Origin: Treponema_I sp045616125
GTDB lineage: Bacteria > Spirochaetota > Spirochaetia > Treponematales > Treponemataceae
Length of the DNA stretch: 64,000 nucleotides
NCBI GenBank assembly: GCA_045616125.1
Contig: JAZLGC010000012.1
Span: forward strand, 1 to 64,000
Direction: 5' to 3'
The position numbers and the translations under genes were made by a program. This document shows positions 51,403 to 60,304 of the stretch, one piece after another. The first letter of the stretch is position 1, and each line of letters begins with the position of its first letter. The notes under the pieces were generated by a model. That model searched no databases. It saw only the letters and a list, made by a program, of their open reading frames with translations, and had not been told where the DNA came from.

Positions 51403-53157
51403 TCAGTACTGGAGCCGTACTATTTCTGATTCACTTCTCTGGTGATATTTCAGGAACAGCGTATTGGTCTCTGGCTGATGAACGTAACCGGATGAATTAT
51501 ATGTTTCAAACCGTGGGTCAGTACGGAACTGCAAACCGTAGATTTCAATACTCTTGAATGCCGGTATGCCGTTGACAATCATGTAGTGGGAAGCACCTAC
51601 CGGGAATTCAGCAGTAATGACTGTTTCATCTGTAGAACGGGCCAGCTTCACAGATTTTGCACAGGTCCATGCCCATACTGTCTTATCAGGTTCAGTTGCA
51701 AGAATTTCAACATGTGGATACCAGGTGCTGTCGGTAACCAGCAGCGGATAAATGGTTCCGTAAGTGTCGTAATCCAGGGCAGATGCGCTGTTCATGGCAG
51801 AAACGACAATCAGCCGTCCCGTTGCTGTAAGCGTAGTATCATTTCTGTATTCACCGTATCGGGCAAGAGCGGCACCGGTTTTAATTGCATCAATAACATC
51901 TGCCTTTACACCTTCCTGTGGATACAGCAGCAGCATGTCGTTTTCAACAACAGAAATAGTGCGCAGATATTCAATGCATTTGGGGAGTGCCGGTTCAAGC
52001 AGTGATGCGGCCTCCGGATTACTGGTTGAAAGACTTGCCCATGCATTGAGAATACCTCCTGCCTGACTTACCTTTGTGATGGCAACGTCTTCCCGTCCTG
52101 GCAGCTGCAGTACGGCACTGATGGTAGAAAGAGGTGACAGCTTAAGGTAGGAATCAAAGAAATCCAGTTCGTAAATATCGGGAGTTTTGTTGTTCAGCGA
52201 ATAATTCATGCGGTATGCAATATTTTCTATCTGCATGGTTAATGTGCGGTTCATTGCCGTAAGCGAATTGAAATACGGCGCAGAAAGGAATGAACGGCGG
52301 CTTGTGGCATTTTTGAACGACGCACTGACACTGTTGACGCCCTGCGTATACTGTCCGTTGCGTCCCATTTCTGCAACAGCGGCCACAATGGCTTTTTCTG
52401 AAATACCGTCAGGAACATTCTGCTGAAGCAGTGCACCTACGGCCGTACTTACCTGCTTAACGATATTGTCGTAGGCAGATTTCTGTGCCAAAGCAAAATT
52501 GCTGATTTCATCAAAAGAAAATTCATGTTCTTCAATGTATTCAGTACAGGCAAATCCCTGACCGCCGTTATGCAGCATAATCTGTTTTGTTTCGATGACA
52601 GGTGCGGACATGAGGAACTGTTCACCTTTTGCTGAAACCAGATAATCGCCCGTATCCATCAGCTCTGCACCCATGAAACTGCTTAATTTGAAGGGAAGAA
52701 TTACATATGAAACTTCCGGATTTTCAGAAGTCATGCGTACGGTAAAAGGCAGTGTAGCAAGCAGTGAAGTTTCATCATTCAAAAGCTGGTCCGACCCGGT
52801 AAATTCAATGGTAGTGCCACCTTCAAAATGAAGTGCAACACCCTGGACGGAAGTCTGTTCCCATGATTCCAGTACAAGGGGATTACGGAATACATTAGTG
52901 TCGTATATGCTGTCGCCGGCAGTTACCGGATTAACACTGTCTGCAAAAAAAGTAAGCCCGTTGAAGGTAATCTGGAAGGTGTTCTTCAAAGAGGTATTGT
53001 TGTTAACATCTTTCGTTTCAGTTAAAATCAGCCGTAATGCACCAAAAGTTTTGGATATAACAGAATCGTTTCTAAATTGGATGGCAAAAATACCGAAAAG
53101 TATAACTAGATAGAGGAATGAAAAACCTAACAATTTTCTAATAGGAATACGTGTCAT
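51403..53157 (-). CDS. Unknown exported or membrane-anchored protein (584 aa)
   Basis: One N-terminal TM segment (about residues 9-27: GFSFLYLVILFGIFAIQF) with a short basic start, then ~555 residues predicted outside the cytoplasm: a beta-rich first half with GGTTIEFTGSDQLLND and a helical repeat-like second half. No domain recognised; it has the look of a lineage-restricted spirochaete envelope protein. -35 TTGAAA, 17 bases, -10 TACACT lies 8 bases before the ATG, without a ribosome-binding site. Divergent from the TPR lipoprotein gene 65 bases away, so the two may be co-regulated. Confidence 0.65.
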   Translation of the reverse strand: MTRIPIRKLLGFSFLYLVILFGIFAIQFRNDSVISKTFGALRLILTETKDVNNNTSLKNTFQITFNGLTFFADSVNPVTAGDSIYDTNVFRNPLVLESWEQTSVQGVALHFEGGTTIEFTGSDQLLNDETSLLATLPFTVRMTSENPEVSYVILPFKLSSFMGAELMDTGDYLVSAKGEQFLMSAPVIETKQIMLHNGGQGFACTEYIEEHEFSFDEISNFALAQKSAYDNIVKQVSTAVGALLQQNVPDGISEKAIVAAVAEMGRNGQYTQGVNSVSASFKNATSRRSFLSAPYFNSLTAMNRTLTMQIENIAYRMNYSLNNKTPDIYELDFFDSYLKLSPLSTISAVLQLPGREDVAITKVSQAGGILNAWASLSTSNPEAASLLEPALPKCIEYLRTISVVENDMLLLYPQEGVKADVIDAIKTGAALARYGEYRNDTTLTATGRLIVVSAMNSASALDYDTYGTIYPLLVTDSTWYPHVEILATEPDKTVWAWTCAKSVKLARSTDETVITAEFPVGASHYMIVNGIPAFKSIEIYGLQFRTDPRFETYNSSGYVHQPETNTLFLKYHQRSESEIVRLQY

Positions 53158-53222
53158 TGCATATAAGTGTATCTAATGGCATCTACATTTTCAACCTCAT
53201 CACTATTTCCCTGGAGTATTCT

Positions 53223-54710
53223 ATGTATAAAAAAGTACGTTCCTTACTTACTGGTTTCAGTATCCTGCTGTTGCTCGGTCTTCTGACAATAACAGGATGC
53301 ACTTCAAAACAACCGCAGATACCGGAGTCAGTCATTACTGTGCCTGAACAGCTGTCAGCACCGCCCGCTTTCAAACCGGAAAAAGTACCAATACTAGAAC
53401 CAGAGCCGGAAATTGAAGTATTTACCAAAACCGGGTTTATGGAAAAACTGCAGAAAGCCTTACGGGAAGGCACAAAAGAGGAAGCCCTGTCTTTGTACAA
53501 TGAATTGCCGGAAGAATATGCAGAAAATTTTGACCTGCTGTATCTCAAGGCGACACTCCATTTCTCTCTTGCCCAGTACGATGAGGCTGCAGAGATGGCA
53601 GATTTTCTTGAGGATTTCGATCCGGAAAATGAAGACCTTCTGAACCTGCGCATGATGCTGGCAAAAGCGACGGGCAATGACGCTGAAAAACAGCGGGTTT
53701 TGAATGCACTTTTAAAGATTGATCCCATGAACAGTGACGCCAATACGGAATTGGGTGATGAAATGATGCTCAAACGGAATTTCAAGAAGGCTAACACCTA
53801 TTACCTCAAGGCCCTTGGCGGAGACAAGAACAATGTGGATGCACTCCTGGGGTATGGGCAGAGCAGCTATTATCTTGGCAACCTGCATGAATCAGAAAAC
53901 GCTTTCCTCCGGCTTACAGAACTTGATCCTACCAATGCATTTGCCTGGTCATATCTTGCAAAACTTAAGTGTGAAAATGAAAATTATGCTGAAGCCATCA
54001 AGAACATAAAGATTGCACTGGAACTGGAACCTGAATTTTATGACTACTGGATTGATTACGGTCTGTACCTGAATCACCGGAACCTGAACAGCGAAGCTCT
54101 TGAGGCCTGGACAAAAGCAATCGAACTTCGCCCTGACTACTTCCTTGGCTATGTCTATCGTGGTGGACTGTACGACAACCTGAACCGGCTTGAAGATGCC
54201 CTGCAGGACTACCTTGCGGTTACCAGACTGAACAAGGAATACTACTATGCTCATGAATCAATAGCCGTTCTGTACTGGGGACTGGGAGACTATGAAAAAA
54301 GCCGTGCATGGTTTCAGAAGACCCAGGAGCTGTATCCATCAAATAAATCGTATTACATGATGATTGCCCTTACTTATTACGCGGAAAATACAAAAGAAAG
54401 CAAAAAAACAGGGCGAGATTATATCAACAAAAATGTTCTCAAGCAGTTTGACCGTAACAGTGCCGAATATGCAGTAGCCCGTCTGTTTTACGACAATCTG
54501 CAGCCTGCTCAGGTAGATACCAAGGTAAAAGCCATGACCAATTCAAATGAACGGGGAAAATGGCTGTATTATCTGGGAATGTACTATCACTTTAACGGTA
54601 ATGACGAGATGGCCTTTAATTACTATAGTGAGGTAATGAATATTCAGAGTGCCCAGTTCTTTGAATTCCGTCTTAACGAATGGGCCATGAAAGGAAGTAT
54701 TGTAGAATGA
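53223..54710 (+). CDS. TPR-repeat lipoprotein
   Basis: 495 residues from ATG 53223. Signal peptide ends in lipobox TITGC (Cys near residue 30), so the protein is lipid-anchored. After a Pro/Glu-rich linker, the body is made of about ten TPR units, recognisable from repeated A..Y..AL patterns such as NVDALLGYGQSSYYLGNLHE, NAFAWSYLAKLKCENENYAE and DYFLGYVYRGGLYDNLNRLE. It probably scaffolds envelope protein complexes. The TraB gene overlaps its stop by 4 bases. Confidence 0.8.
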   Translation: MYKKVRSLLTGFSILLLLGLLTITGCTSKQPQIPESVITVPEQLSAPPAFKPEKVPILEPEPEIEVFTKTGFMEKLQKALREGTKEEALSLYNELPEEYAENFDLLYLKATLHFSLAQYDEAAEMADFLEDFDPENEDLLNLRMMLAKATGNDAEKQRVLNALLKIDPMNSDANTELGDEMMLKRNFKKANTYYLKALGGDKNNVDALLGYGQSSYYLGNLHESENAFLRLTELDPTNAFAWSYLAKLKCENENYAEAIKNIKIALELEPEFYDYWIDYGLYLNHRNLNSEALEAWTKAIELRPDYFLGYVYRGGLYDNLNRLEDALQDYLAVTRLNKEYYYAHESIAVLYWGLGDYEKSRAWFQKTQELYPSNKSYYMMIALTYYAENTKESKKTGRDYINKNVLKQFDRNSAEYAVARLFYDNLQPAQVDTKVKAMTNSNERGKWLYYLGMYYHFNGNDEMAFNYYSEVMNIQSAQFFEFRLNEWAMKGSIVE

Positions 54711-55882
54711 GTCAGACAGAAAAACGTCTTACCTTAGGTGACCGCGAGATTATTCTGGTAGGAACTGCACATATATCTCAGGAAAGTGTTGAAGAAGCAA
54801 AACAGGTAATTGTCAGTGAACATCCTGACTGCGTTGCCATCGAACTGGATGACCAGCGTCTGGCATCATTACGGAATCCCGACAGCTGGAAGCAGCTTGA
54901 TATTATCAGGGTTCTGAAAGATGGCAAAGGTTTTCTCATGCTGGCAAATCTGGTTCTCAGTTCATTCCAGAAACGCATGGGTGCTGATGTAGGAGTAAAG
55001 CCGGGTGATGAAATGAAAGCCGCTATTGCCTGTGCTGAAGAGAACGGAATTCCTACTGCCATGGTAGACCGCCCTATTCAGACAACGCTTCGCCGCGCCT
55101 GGGCAAAAAATTCATTCTGGGGAAAATGCAAGCTTCTGGGTGTTCTTATTTCCAGTGCTTTTGATACGGAAGAAATTTCAGCAGAAGATATTGAAAACCT
55201 GAAGAATTCCAATGAAATGGATTCCATGATGAACGAAATGGCTGGATATCTGCCGGCAGTAAAAGAAGTTCTCATTGACGAACGCGACCAGTACCTTGCA
55301 GCCGGCATCTGGAACACTGCCGGAAAAAAAGTAGTTGCAATCCTGGGTGCGGGGCATCTGCCGGGGGTAGAGCGCCATCTTAATGCCTTTGCTGCAGCCA
55401 CAGAAAGCTCAGACGTGTCACAGATCAGCGAAATTCCACCGGCTGGTATCGGATCAAAGATTGCCGGATTAATCTTTCCTGTGGCAATTCTTGCCCTTCT
55501 GGCAGCCGGTTTCCTTACCAGTGGCGCAGGAACATCCCTGAACATGCTGATTCAGTGGCTTTTGTGGAACGGTTCACTGGCAGCCCTTGGAACGTTACTG
55601 GCAGCAGGACATCCGCTGGCAATTCTGACCGGTTTTGTCGGGGCTCCTGTTGCTACCATTAACCCGGTTGTCGGCGTCGGCCTTTTTACCGGCATTGTTC
55701 AGGCAACAGTCGTTAAGCCGAAAATCAGCGATATGGAAACTCTCAGCGAAGATGTTACCAGTGTAAAGGGCTTTTACAAAAACAGAATCCTCCGCACACT
55801 GTTGGTTTTCTTTTTGTCATCCATTGGCGGTATGATCGGTAACTTCATTGCAGTTCCAAGCCTGATCGCGAGTCTGCACTAG
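54707..55882 (+). CDS. TraB/PrgY family membrane protein
   Basis: 391 residues from ATG 54707. The catalytic-like core has LVGTAHISQESVEEAKQ, VAIELDDQRLASLRN, DERDQYLA and VVAILGAGHLPGVERHL, the conserved Glu and His of the TraB/TIKI metalloprotease superfamily. The C-terminal third holds four or five TM helices (IFPVAILALLAAGFLTSGAG and onward). Family founders degrade or block a peptide pheromone; in spirochaetes the substrate is unknown. Coupled to the TPR lipoprotein upstream, which may be its partner. Confidence 0.88.
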   Translation: MSQTEKRLTLGDREIILVGTAHISQESVEEAKQVIVSEHPDCVAIELDDQRLASLRNPDSWKQLDIIRVLKDGKGFLMLANLVLSSFQKRMGADVGVKPGDEMKAAIACAEENGIPTAMVDRPIQTTLRRAWAKNSFWGKCKLLGVLISSAFDTEEISAEDIENLKNSNEMDSMMNEMAGYLPAVKEVLIDERDQYLAAGIWNTAGKKVVAILGAGHLPGVERHLNAFAAATESSDVSQISEIPPAGIGSKIAGLIFPVAILALLAAGFLTSGAGTSLNMLIQWLLWNGSLAALGTLLAAGHPLAILTGFVGAPVATINPVVGVGLFTGIVQATVVKPKISDMETLSEDVTSVKGFYKNRILRTLLVFFLSSIGGMIGNFIAVPSLIASLH

Positions 55883-55896
55883 TGCAGACTGCTGCA

Positions 55897-57255
55897 TTAA
55901 TTTCCGAACAGGGCTTTTACCAGCCCTTTTATATCCTTAACCGCAGTAACGCCTGTATCTTTTTCCGGCGCAATAACGGTGGTAAATCCTAAATCCCGTG
56001 CAGTTTTTGTACGGAGCTTTATGTTCTTTACCGGTCGTATTTCGCCGGCAAGGGACAGTTCTCCCATAATCGCCGTATTATCCGGTAATGGCAGGTCTGT
56101 CCGTGCTGAGTACAGAGCAGCTGCCAGGGCTGCATCAACGGCACTTTCAGAAAGACGGACTCCACCGGCAACATTAATGTACAGATCGTGATCGCTGAAC
56201 CGGAGTCCGGCCCGTTTTTCCAGAACGGCGGCAACACGGCTTACACGTGCTGAATCAATATTGTCTGAATACACCCTTGTCATTGAAGATTTCGCTAGCA
56301 CTGTCAAAGCCTGAATCTCAACCATAAAGCATCGGGACCCTTCCATGACTGGCACTACTGCAACACCGGCCGGTAATTTCCCCTCGCGCCGGATCATGAA
56401 CATACCACTGGGGTCTTTTACCGGACTCAGGCCTTTTGCGCCCATGCTGAATACACCCAGTTCATCAACAGACCCGAACCGGTTCTTCTGAGCCCTCAGG
56501 AATCGTATGTCATCGTCGTTGCGTTCAAAGCTGATAACCGTATCCACCAGATGTTCCAGAGACTTAGGACCTGCAATACTACCTTCTTTGGTAACATGTG
56601 CAATAAGGAACAATACGCAGTCCCGCTCTTTTACCCAGCTGACCAGTTCATTGGCACAATATTTCAACTGATTGACGGTTCCCGGAACAACGCCGGCTTC
56701 AGTACTCCATACAGTCTGAATTGAATCAACAATAACGAACACCGGATTAATGTTATTGAGTGTGTTTTCAATATCTTCCAGACGGGTAGTGCACAATAAT
56801 TCAATACCTGAAGCAGACAGTTCCAGTCGGTCGGAACGGTTACGGATCTGTGCCGCAGATTCTTCACCTGATACATACAGAATTCTGCCGCCTTTATTTG
56901 AAGAAGCAATGGCACTGGCAGTCTGTAAAAGCAGGGTAGATTTTCCGATACCTGGTTCACCGCCAATAAGAACCGCGGAGCGTTTCATGGCGCCTCCACC
57001 CAAAACGCGATCCAGTTCTTCAATACCCGTGCACAACCGAGTTCCTTCCAGAGGGTTCACTTTTTCAAGCGGTAAAGGACGAACTGATTTTGCGGCTGCA
57101 GCTTTTCCCGGCAGTTGGCTGTCTCCGGTCTCAATGGTTTCTTCAAAAGTATTCCATTCTCCACATTCGGGGCATCTACCCAGCCATCTTGGTTGTGTAA
57201 ACCCACAGTTTGAACATTTAAATACAACGGATTGCTTCGTTTTTTTTGCAGCCAT
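55897..57255 (-). CDS. radA: DNA repair protein RadA/Sms
   Basis: 452 residues. Zinc finger CSNCGFTQPRWLGRCPECGE near residue 14, Walker A IGGEPGIGKSTLLLQ near 92, the KNRFGS motif (RAQKNRFGSVDELGVF) near 257, and a C-terminal Lon-like domain with ALYSARTDLPLPDNTAIMGE. It is a helicase-like factor of branch migration in recombination. AAGAGG precedes the ATG. Confidence 0.96.
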   Translation of the reverse strand: MAAKKTKQSVVFKCSNCGFTQPRWLGRCPECGEWNTFEETIETGDSQLPGKAAAAKSVRPLPLEKVNPLEGTRLCTGIEELDRVLGGGAMKRSAVLIGGEPGIGKSTLLLQTASAIASSNKGGRILYVSGEESAAQIRNRSDRLELSASGIELLCTTRLEDIENTLNNINPVFVIVDSIQTVWSTEAGVVPGTVNQLKYCANELVSWVKERDCVLFLIAHVTKEGSIAGPKSLEHLVDTVISFERNDDDIRFLRAQKNRFGSVDELGVFSMGAKGLSPVKDPSGMFMIRREGKLPAGVAVVPVMEGSRCFMVEIQALTVLAKSSMTRVYSDNIDSARVSRVAAVLEKRAGLRFSDHDLYINVAGGVRLSESAVDAALAAALYSARTDLPLPDNTAIMGELSLAGEIRPVKNIKLRTKTARDLGFTTVIAPEKDTGVTAVKDIKGLVKALFGN

Positions 57256-57338
57256 AAAAAAACCTCTTAAAAAATTACAATTAATAGCATTATTTAAACA
57301 TATTTTAATTGACTTCTGAGCAGTTATTTTTTACTCTA

Positions 57339-57432
57339 AAAACAGCTTTTAAAAAGCTGATAAACTCTCTCCGAAGTCCAGCTTGCTGGACGGGAAGCCC
57401 CAGGCAGCGTTGCTCCTGGGGTCTTCTTTTTT
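57339..57432. terminator. Hairpin cluster between cysE and radA
   Basis: Minus strand after cysE: CCCCAGG/CCTGGGG (57398-57421), GTCCAGC/GCTGGAC (57376-57391), then CAGCTTTT/AAAAGCTG followed by TTTTTA near 57339-57361, the likely cysE terminator. On the plus strand the CCCCAGG stem is followed by TCTTCTTTTTT. Confidence 0.65.
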
Positions 57433-57442
57433 AAATCAACAG

Positions 57443-58339
57443 TCACTGTTTTCGTGGTTGCAAGGTTTCCTGTTTTGCGATGGTAGTACTTCCCGCCGGG
57501 ACTGATTCTGTCAACCAGACATTACCCCCGATAATACTGCCTTTCCCAATAACGGTTTTCCCTCCAAGAATGGAAGCTCCAGCATAAATTGTTACATCAT
57601 CTTCAATGGTCGGATGCCGTTTTTTATCACAAAGGTCCTTTTTTACACTGATGGCTCCCAGAGTAACTCCCTGGTAAATCTTTACGTTGTTGCCGATTTC
57701 TGTAGTCTCACCAATAACAATTCCTGTTCCGTGGTCAATACAGAATGATTTTCCAATGGTGGCTCCCGGGTGAATATCTATACCGGTTTTTCCATGAACA
57801 TATTCGCTCATAATTCTCGGAATCAAAGGAACGCCATTTATGTGGAGAAAATGGGCAATACGATGAACAGTGATGGCTTCAAAACCAGGATATGAAAGAA
57901 TGATTTCTTCAAGGGACCGAGCTGCTGGATCACCCTCAAATGCTGCTTTCGCATCAAGAAGAAGCATTTCGCGTAAATGGGGAATTTCATCCAGAAGAGA
58001 AATAACCGTACTTTCTGCAAGTCCGAAACAGTGGGATCGCTGTGCATCAGATTTGATGAACAGCATGGCTTTCTGTACCTCCAAGGTTAAATTCCGTGCA
58101 ATCCGGCTGATTTTTTCCGCAGTTAGATAGGGGAGCATGTCACTGGTTATCTTTTCTGCAGTCTTGAATCCCGGAAAGAGTAAAGATTGTATATCTTTTA
58201 GTGAAGAAATTACTGCTTCGGTATTGGGGAAATTATGTAATTCTGATATATTGATTCCGCCGATGTCATGGTATGATGAAAGTATCGACGCGGTAAGCGC
58301 ATCAAAGTTTGTTCGGTTTGCTTTTTTTTGGTTATCCAT
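57443..58339 (-). CDS. cysE: Serine O-acetyltransferase
   Basis: 298 residues. N-terminal helical domain (to ~165), then the left-handed beta-helix: HGKTGIDIHPGATIGKSFCI, DHGTGIVIGETTEIGNNVKI, YQGVTLGAISVKKD, KRHPTIEDDVTIYAGASILG and GKGSIIGGNVWLTESVPAGS. It acetylates serine for cysteine synthesis. The long N-terminal extension is the type found with stand-alone bacterial enzymes such as EpsC-like proteins. A strong -35/-10 pair ends 6 bases before the ATG and no ribosome-binding site is present, so the mRNA is probably leaderless. Confidence 0.93.
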   Translation of the reverse strand: MDNQKKANRTNFDALTASILSSYHDIGGINISELHNFPNTEAVISSLKDIQSLLFPGFKTAEKITSDMLPYLTAEKISRIARNLTLEVQKAMLFIKSDAQRSHCFGLAESTVISLLDEIPHLREMLLLDAKAAFEGDPAARSLEEIILSYPGFEAITVHRIAHFLHINGVPLIPRIMSEYVHGKTGIDIHPGATIGKSFCIDHGTGIVIGETTEIGNNVKIYQGVTLGAISVKKDLCDKKRHPTIEDDVTIYAGASILGGKTVIGKGSIIGGNVWLTESVPAGSTTIAKQETLQPRKQ

Positions 58340-58345
58340 ACCAAA

Positions 58346-58374
58346 AATATAGTGGTAACAAATAAAAAATTCAA
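58346..58374 (-). promoter_or_regulatory. cysE promoter, leaderless type
   Basis: Minus strand: -35 TTGAAT (58374-58369), 17-base spacer, -10 TATATT (58351-58346), then TTTGGT and the ATG. Confidence 0.7.
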
Positions 58375-58401
58375 TTTATTTGAAAAATGTGCTTAACGTG
58401 C

Positions 58402-58430
58402 TTGACAAAAATAATTCTTACTTGTACATT
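58402..58430 (+). promoter_or_regulatory. Promoter of the tRNA-Thr to rpoB operon
   Basis: -35 TTGACA (58402-58407), 17-base spacer, -10 TACATT (58425-58430), 45 bases before the tRNA. Confidence 0.82.
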
Positions 58431-58475
58431 ATGCAAACCGTTTGACGCAAACAAAACCTCGCGTCAGAAACACTT

Positions 58476-58548
<73 letters not shown>

Positions 58549-58591
58549 TTTTCCAACAATTTGTAATTGTTAAAAAGAAAGGAGACCAGAC

Positions 58592-58768
58592 ATGGCTGCC
58601 AAGAAAAAAGGTGCTGTAGAAATTATTGCTCTTCAGTGTTCTGAATGCAAAAGAAAAAACTACACTACTTATAAAAACCGTAAAAATATTCAGGGTAAAC
58701 TGGAACTGAACAAATATTGTCCATTTGATCGTAAACATACCCTGCACAAAGAAACCAAAGTTAAATAA
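58592..58768 (+). CDS. rpmG: Ribosomal protein L33
   Basis: 58 residues: MAAKKKGAVEIIALQCSECK..., with ribosome-binding site AAAGGAGA. Zinc-ribbon Cys16 and Cys19 are present and Cys43 starts the second pair, but the fourth ligand position is Asp46 (YCPFD instead of CPxC), so zinc binding may be incomplete or use Asp. It lies between two tRNA genes ahead of secE, a common arrangement. Confidence 0.95.
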   Translation: MAAKKKGAVEIIALQCSECKRKNYTTYKNRKNIQGKLELNKYCPFDRKHTLHKETKVK

Positions 58769-58829
58769 TAAACTTTGATTCGGAGTTCTTGTTTATAATC
58801 CCGGCCAATTGGTCGGGTTTATATATATT

Positions 58830-58902
58830 AGGTCAATAGCTCCAACGGTAGAGCGGCGGTCTCCAAAACCGCATGTTGGGGGTTCGAATCCCTCTTGGCC
58901 TG
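58830..58902 (+). tRNA. tRNA-Trp (CCA)
   Basis: 73 bases: acceptor AGGTCAA/TTGGCCT, D arm GCTC/GAGC, anticodon stem GCGGT/ACCGC with loop CTCCAAA (anticodon CCA), T arm GGGGG/CCCTC-type with TTCGAAT. CCA end not encoded. Confidence 0.96.
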
Positions 58903-58942
58903 TTTTCAAAACCAAAAAAAATAGTAAATGTGAGGACTGAAT

Positions 58943-59119
58943 ATGAAAATCGTCCAGTTTTTCAAAGAATGCGGCGCAGAACTTAAAAAAGTGGTATGGC
59001 CATCAAAAGATGATGTTCTTTCCTCTGTAGGTGTAGTTCTTATTTCAACAATCGTTGTAGCTGTTATTCTCGGTCTGCTTGACTTCCTGTTTACCTCAGG
59101 AATGAACCTTATTTTCTAA
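58943..59119 (+). CDS. secE: Preprotein translocase subunit SecE
   Basis: 58 residues, the short single-TM form. Cytoplasmic part FFKECGAELKKVVWPSKDDV carries the family's ELKKVxWPS motif; one TM helix follows (VGVVLISTIVVAVILGLLDF). It clamps SecY in the export channel. TGAGGA precedes the ATG. Located between tRNA-Trp and nusG as usual. Confidence 0.96.
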   Translation: MKIVQFFKECGAELKKVVWPSKDDVLSSVGVVLISTIVVAVILGLLDFLFTSGMNLIF

Positions 59120-59140
59120 TCTAAACACGAGGGTTAATAC

Positions 59141-59701
59141 ATGACAAAGGGTTGGTACATTCTTCATGTCTTCTCAGGATATGAAAAGAAAATCGAACGC
59201 ACAATCCGTACTCTCCTCGAAAACGGTGAACTCAGTTCAGACGTTGTTCTTGATGTAAAAGTTCCGATTGAAGAAATTACTGACATCAAAGACGGAAAAA
59301 AACGTACCGTTAAGAAGCTTCTTCTTCCTGGATACCTTATGGTTGAACTTGACCTCCCAGATGCTGGTTGGAAAGATGTCTGTTCTTCAATTCGTCGTAT
59401 TCAGGGTGTAACCGGATTTACCGGTCTTGTAAACCACAATGAAAAACCCCGCCCAATCTCAACAGAAGAAGCTGTAGCGCTGCTGCAGAGATCAGGTGAT
59501 ATTAAAGGTGAAAAAAATGTTCGCATGAAGCAGTCTTACAATGTTGGCGAACAGGTAAAAATCATCGATGGTCCATTTGCTTCTTTCACTGGTTCAATCG
59601 AAGAAGTAAATATGGAAAAAAGTAAACTGCGTGTAGTTGTTCAGATTTTCGGACGTGCTACTCCAGTTGAAGTTGACCTGCTACAGGTCGAAAAGGTCTA
59701 A
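59141..59701 (+). CDS. nusG: Transcription termination/antitermination factor NusG
   Basis: 186 residues. NGN domain: KGWYILHVFSGYEKKIER, LLLPGYLMVELDL, GVTGFTGL; KOW domain: GEQVKIIDGPFASFTGSIEE. It binds RNA polymerase and links transcription with Rho and the ribosome. It sits 21 bases after secE. Confidence 0.97.
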   Translation: MTKGWYILHVFSGYEKKIERTIRTLLENGELSSDVVLDVKVPIEEITDIKDGKKRTVKKLLLPGYLMVELDLPDAGWKDVCSSIRRIQGVTGFTGLVNHNEKPRPISTEEAVALLQRSGDIKGEKNVRMKQSYNVGEQVKIIDGPFASFTGSIEEVNMEKSKLRVVVQIFGRATPVEVDLLQVEKV

Positions 59702-59871
59702 TTTAGAAGATTTAAGTCCATTAGGACTTTTTCTTGTTTTGGGAGAGGCTTTGGTCCGTTGGACAGAAAAGCCTCGCTAGAGGAAAGTACCCTGCTTACC
59801 GTTTGTTTTCAGATTCTGAAAAAATAACGTGTTAAGACAGGGTTTTCCCGTACCAACTTAAGGAGAAATAG
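59702..59871 (+). promoter_or_regulatory. Leader of rplK with a short hairpin after nusG
   Basis: A 6-bp hairpin AAGTCC-ATTA-GGACTT at 59713-59728 runs into TTTCTTG, a weak terminator or attenuator. The rest up to AAGGAGAAATAG before rplK is untranslated and may contain the L1 feedback site known in this operon elsewhere; no exact match was identified. Confidence 0.5.
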
Positions 59872-60303
59872 ATGGCAAAGAAAAAGATTACTGCAGTCAT
59901 CAAACTTCAGTGCCCGGCAGGGAAAGCAACTCCTGCTCCGCCAGTAGGTCCAGCTCTGGGTCCACACGGTGTAAGCGCTCCACAGTTTGTACAGCAGTTC
60001 AATGACCGCACCAAATCTATGGAACCGGGACTCGTAATCCCAGTAATCATCACTGTTTTCCAGGACAAAACATTTACTTTCGTTCTGAAAACCCCACCAG
60101 CAGCAGTTCTTATCAAGAAAGCATGTGGCCTCCAGAAAGGTTCAGGAAACTCAATCCTGAACAAAGTAGGAACCCTGTCAAAAGCTCAGCTTGAAGAAAT
60201 TGCTAAAACCAAAATGCCTGATATCAATGCAAACGACATTGAAGCAGCCAAAAAAATCATCGCCGGTACTGCACGCAGTATGGGTGTAGAGGTGGAGCAG
60301 TAA
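59872..60303 (+). CDS. rplK: Ribosomal protein L11
   Basis: 143 residues. Pro-rich N-terminal domain CPAGKATPAPPVGPALGPHG, then the RNA-binding C-terminal domain with GSGNSILNKVGTLSKAQLEE and ARSMGVEVE. Part of the GTPase centre and stringent-response sensing. AAGGAG ahead; rplA follows after 1 base. Confidence 0.98.
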   Translation: MAKKKITAVIKLQCPAGKATPAPPVGPALGPHGVSAPQFVQQFNDRTKSMEPGLVIPVIITVFQDKTFTFVLKTPPAAVLIKKACGLQKGSGNSILNKVGTLSKAQLEEIAKTKMPDINANDIEAAKKIIAGTARSMGVEVEQ

Positions 60304-60304
60304 T

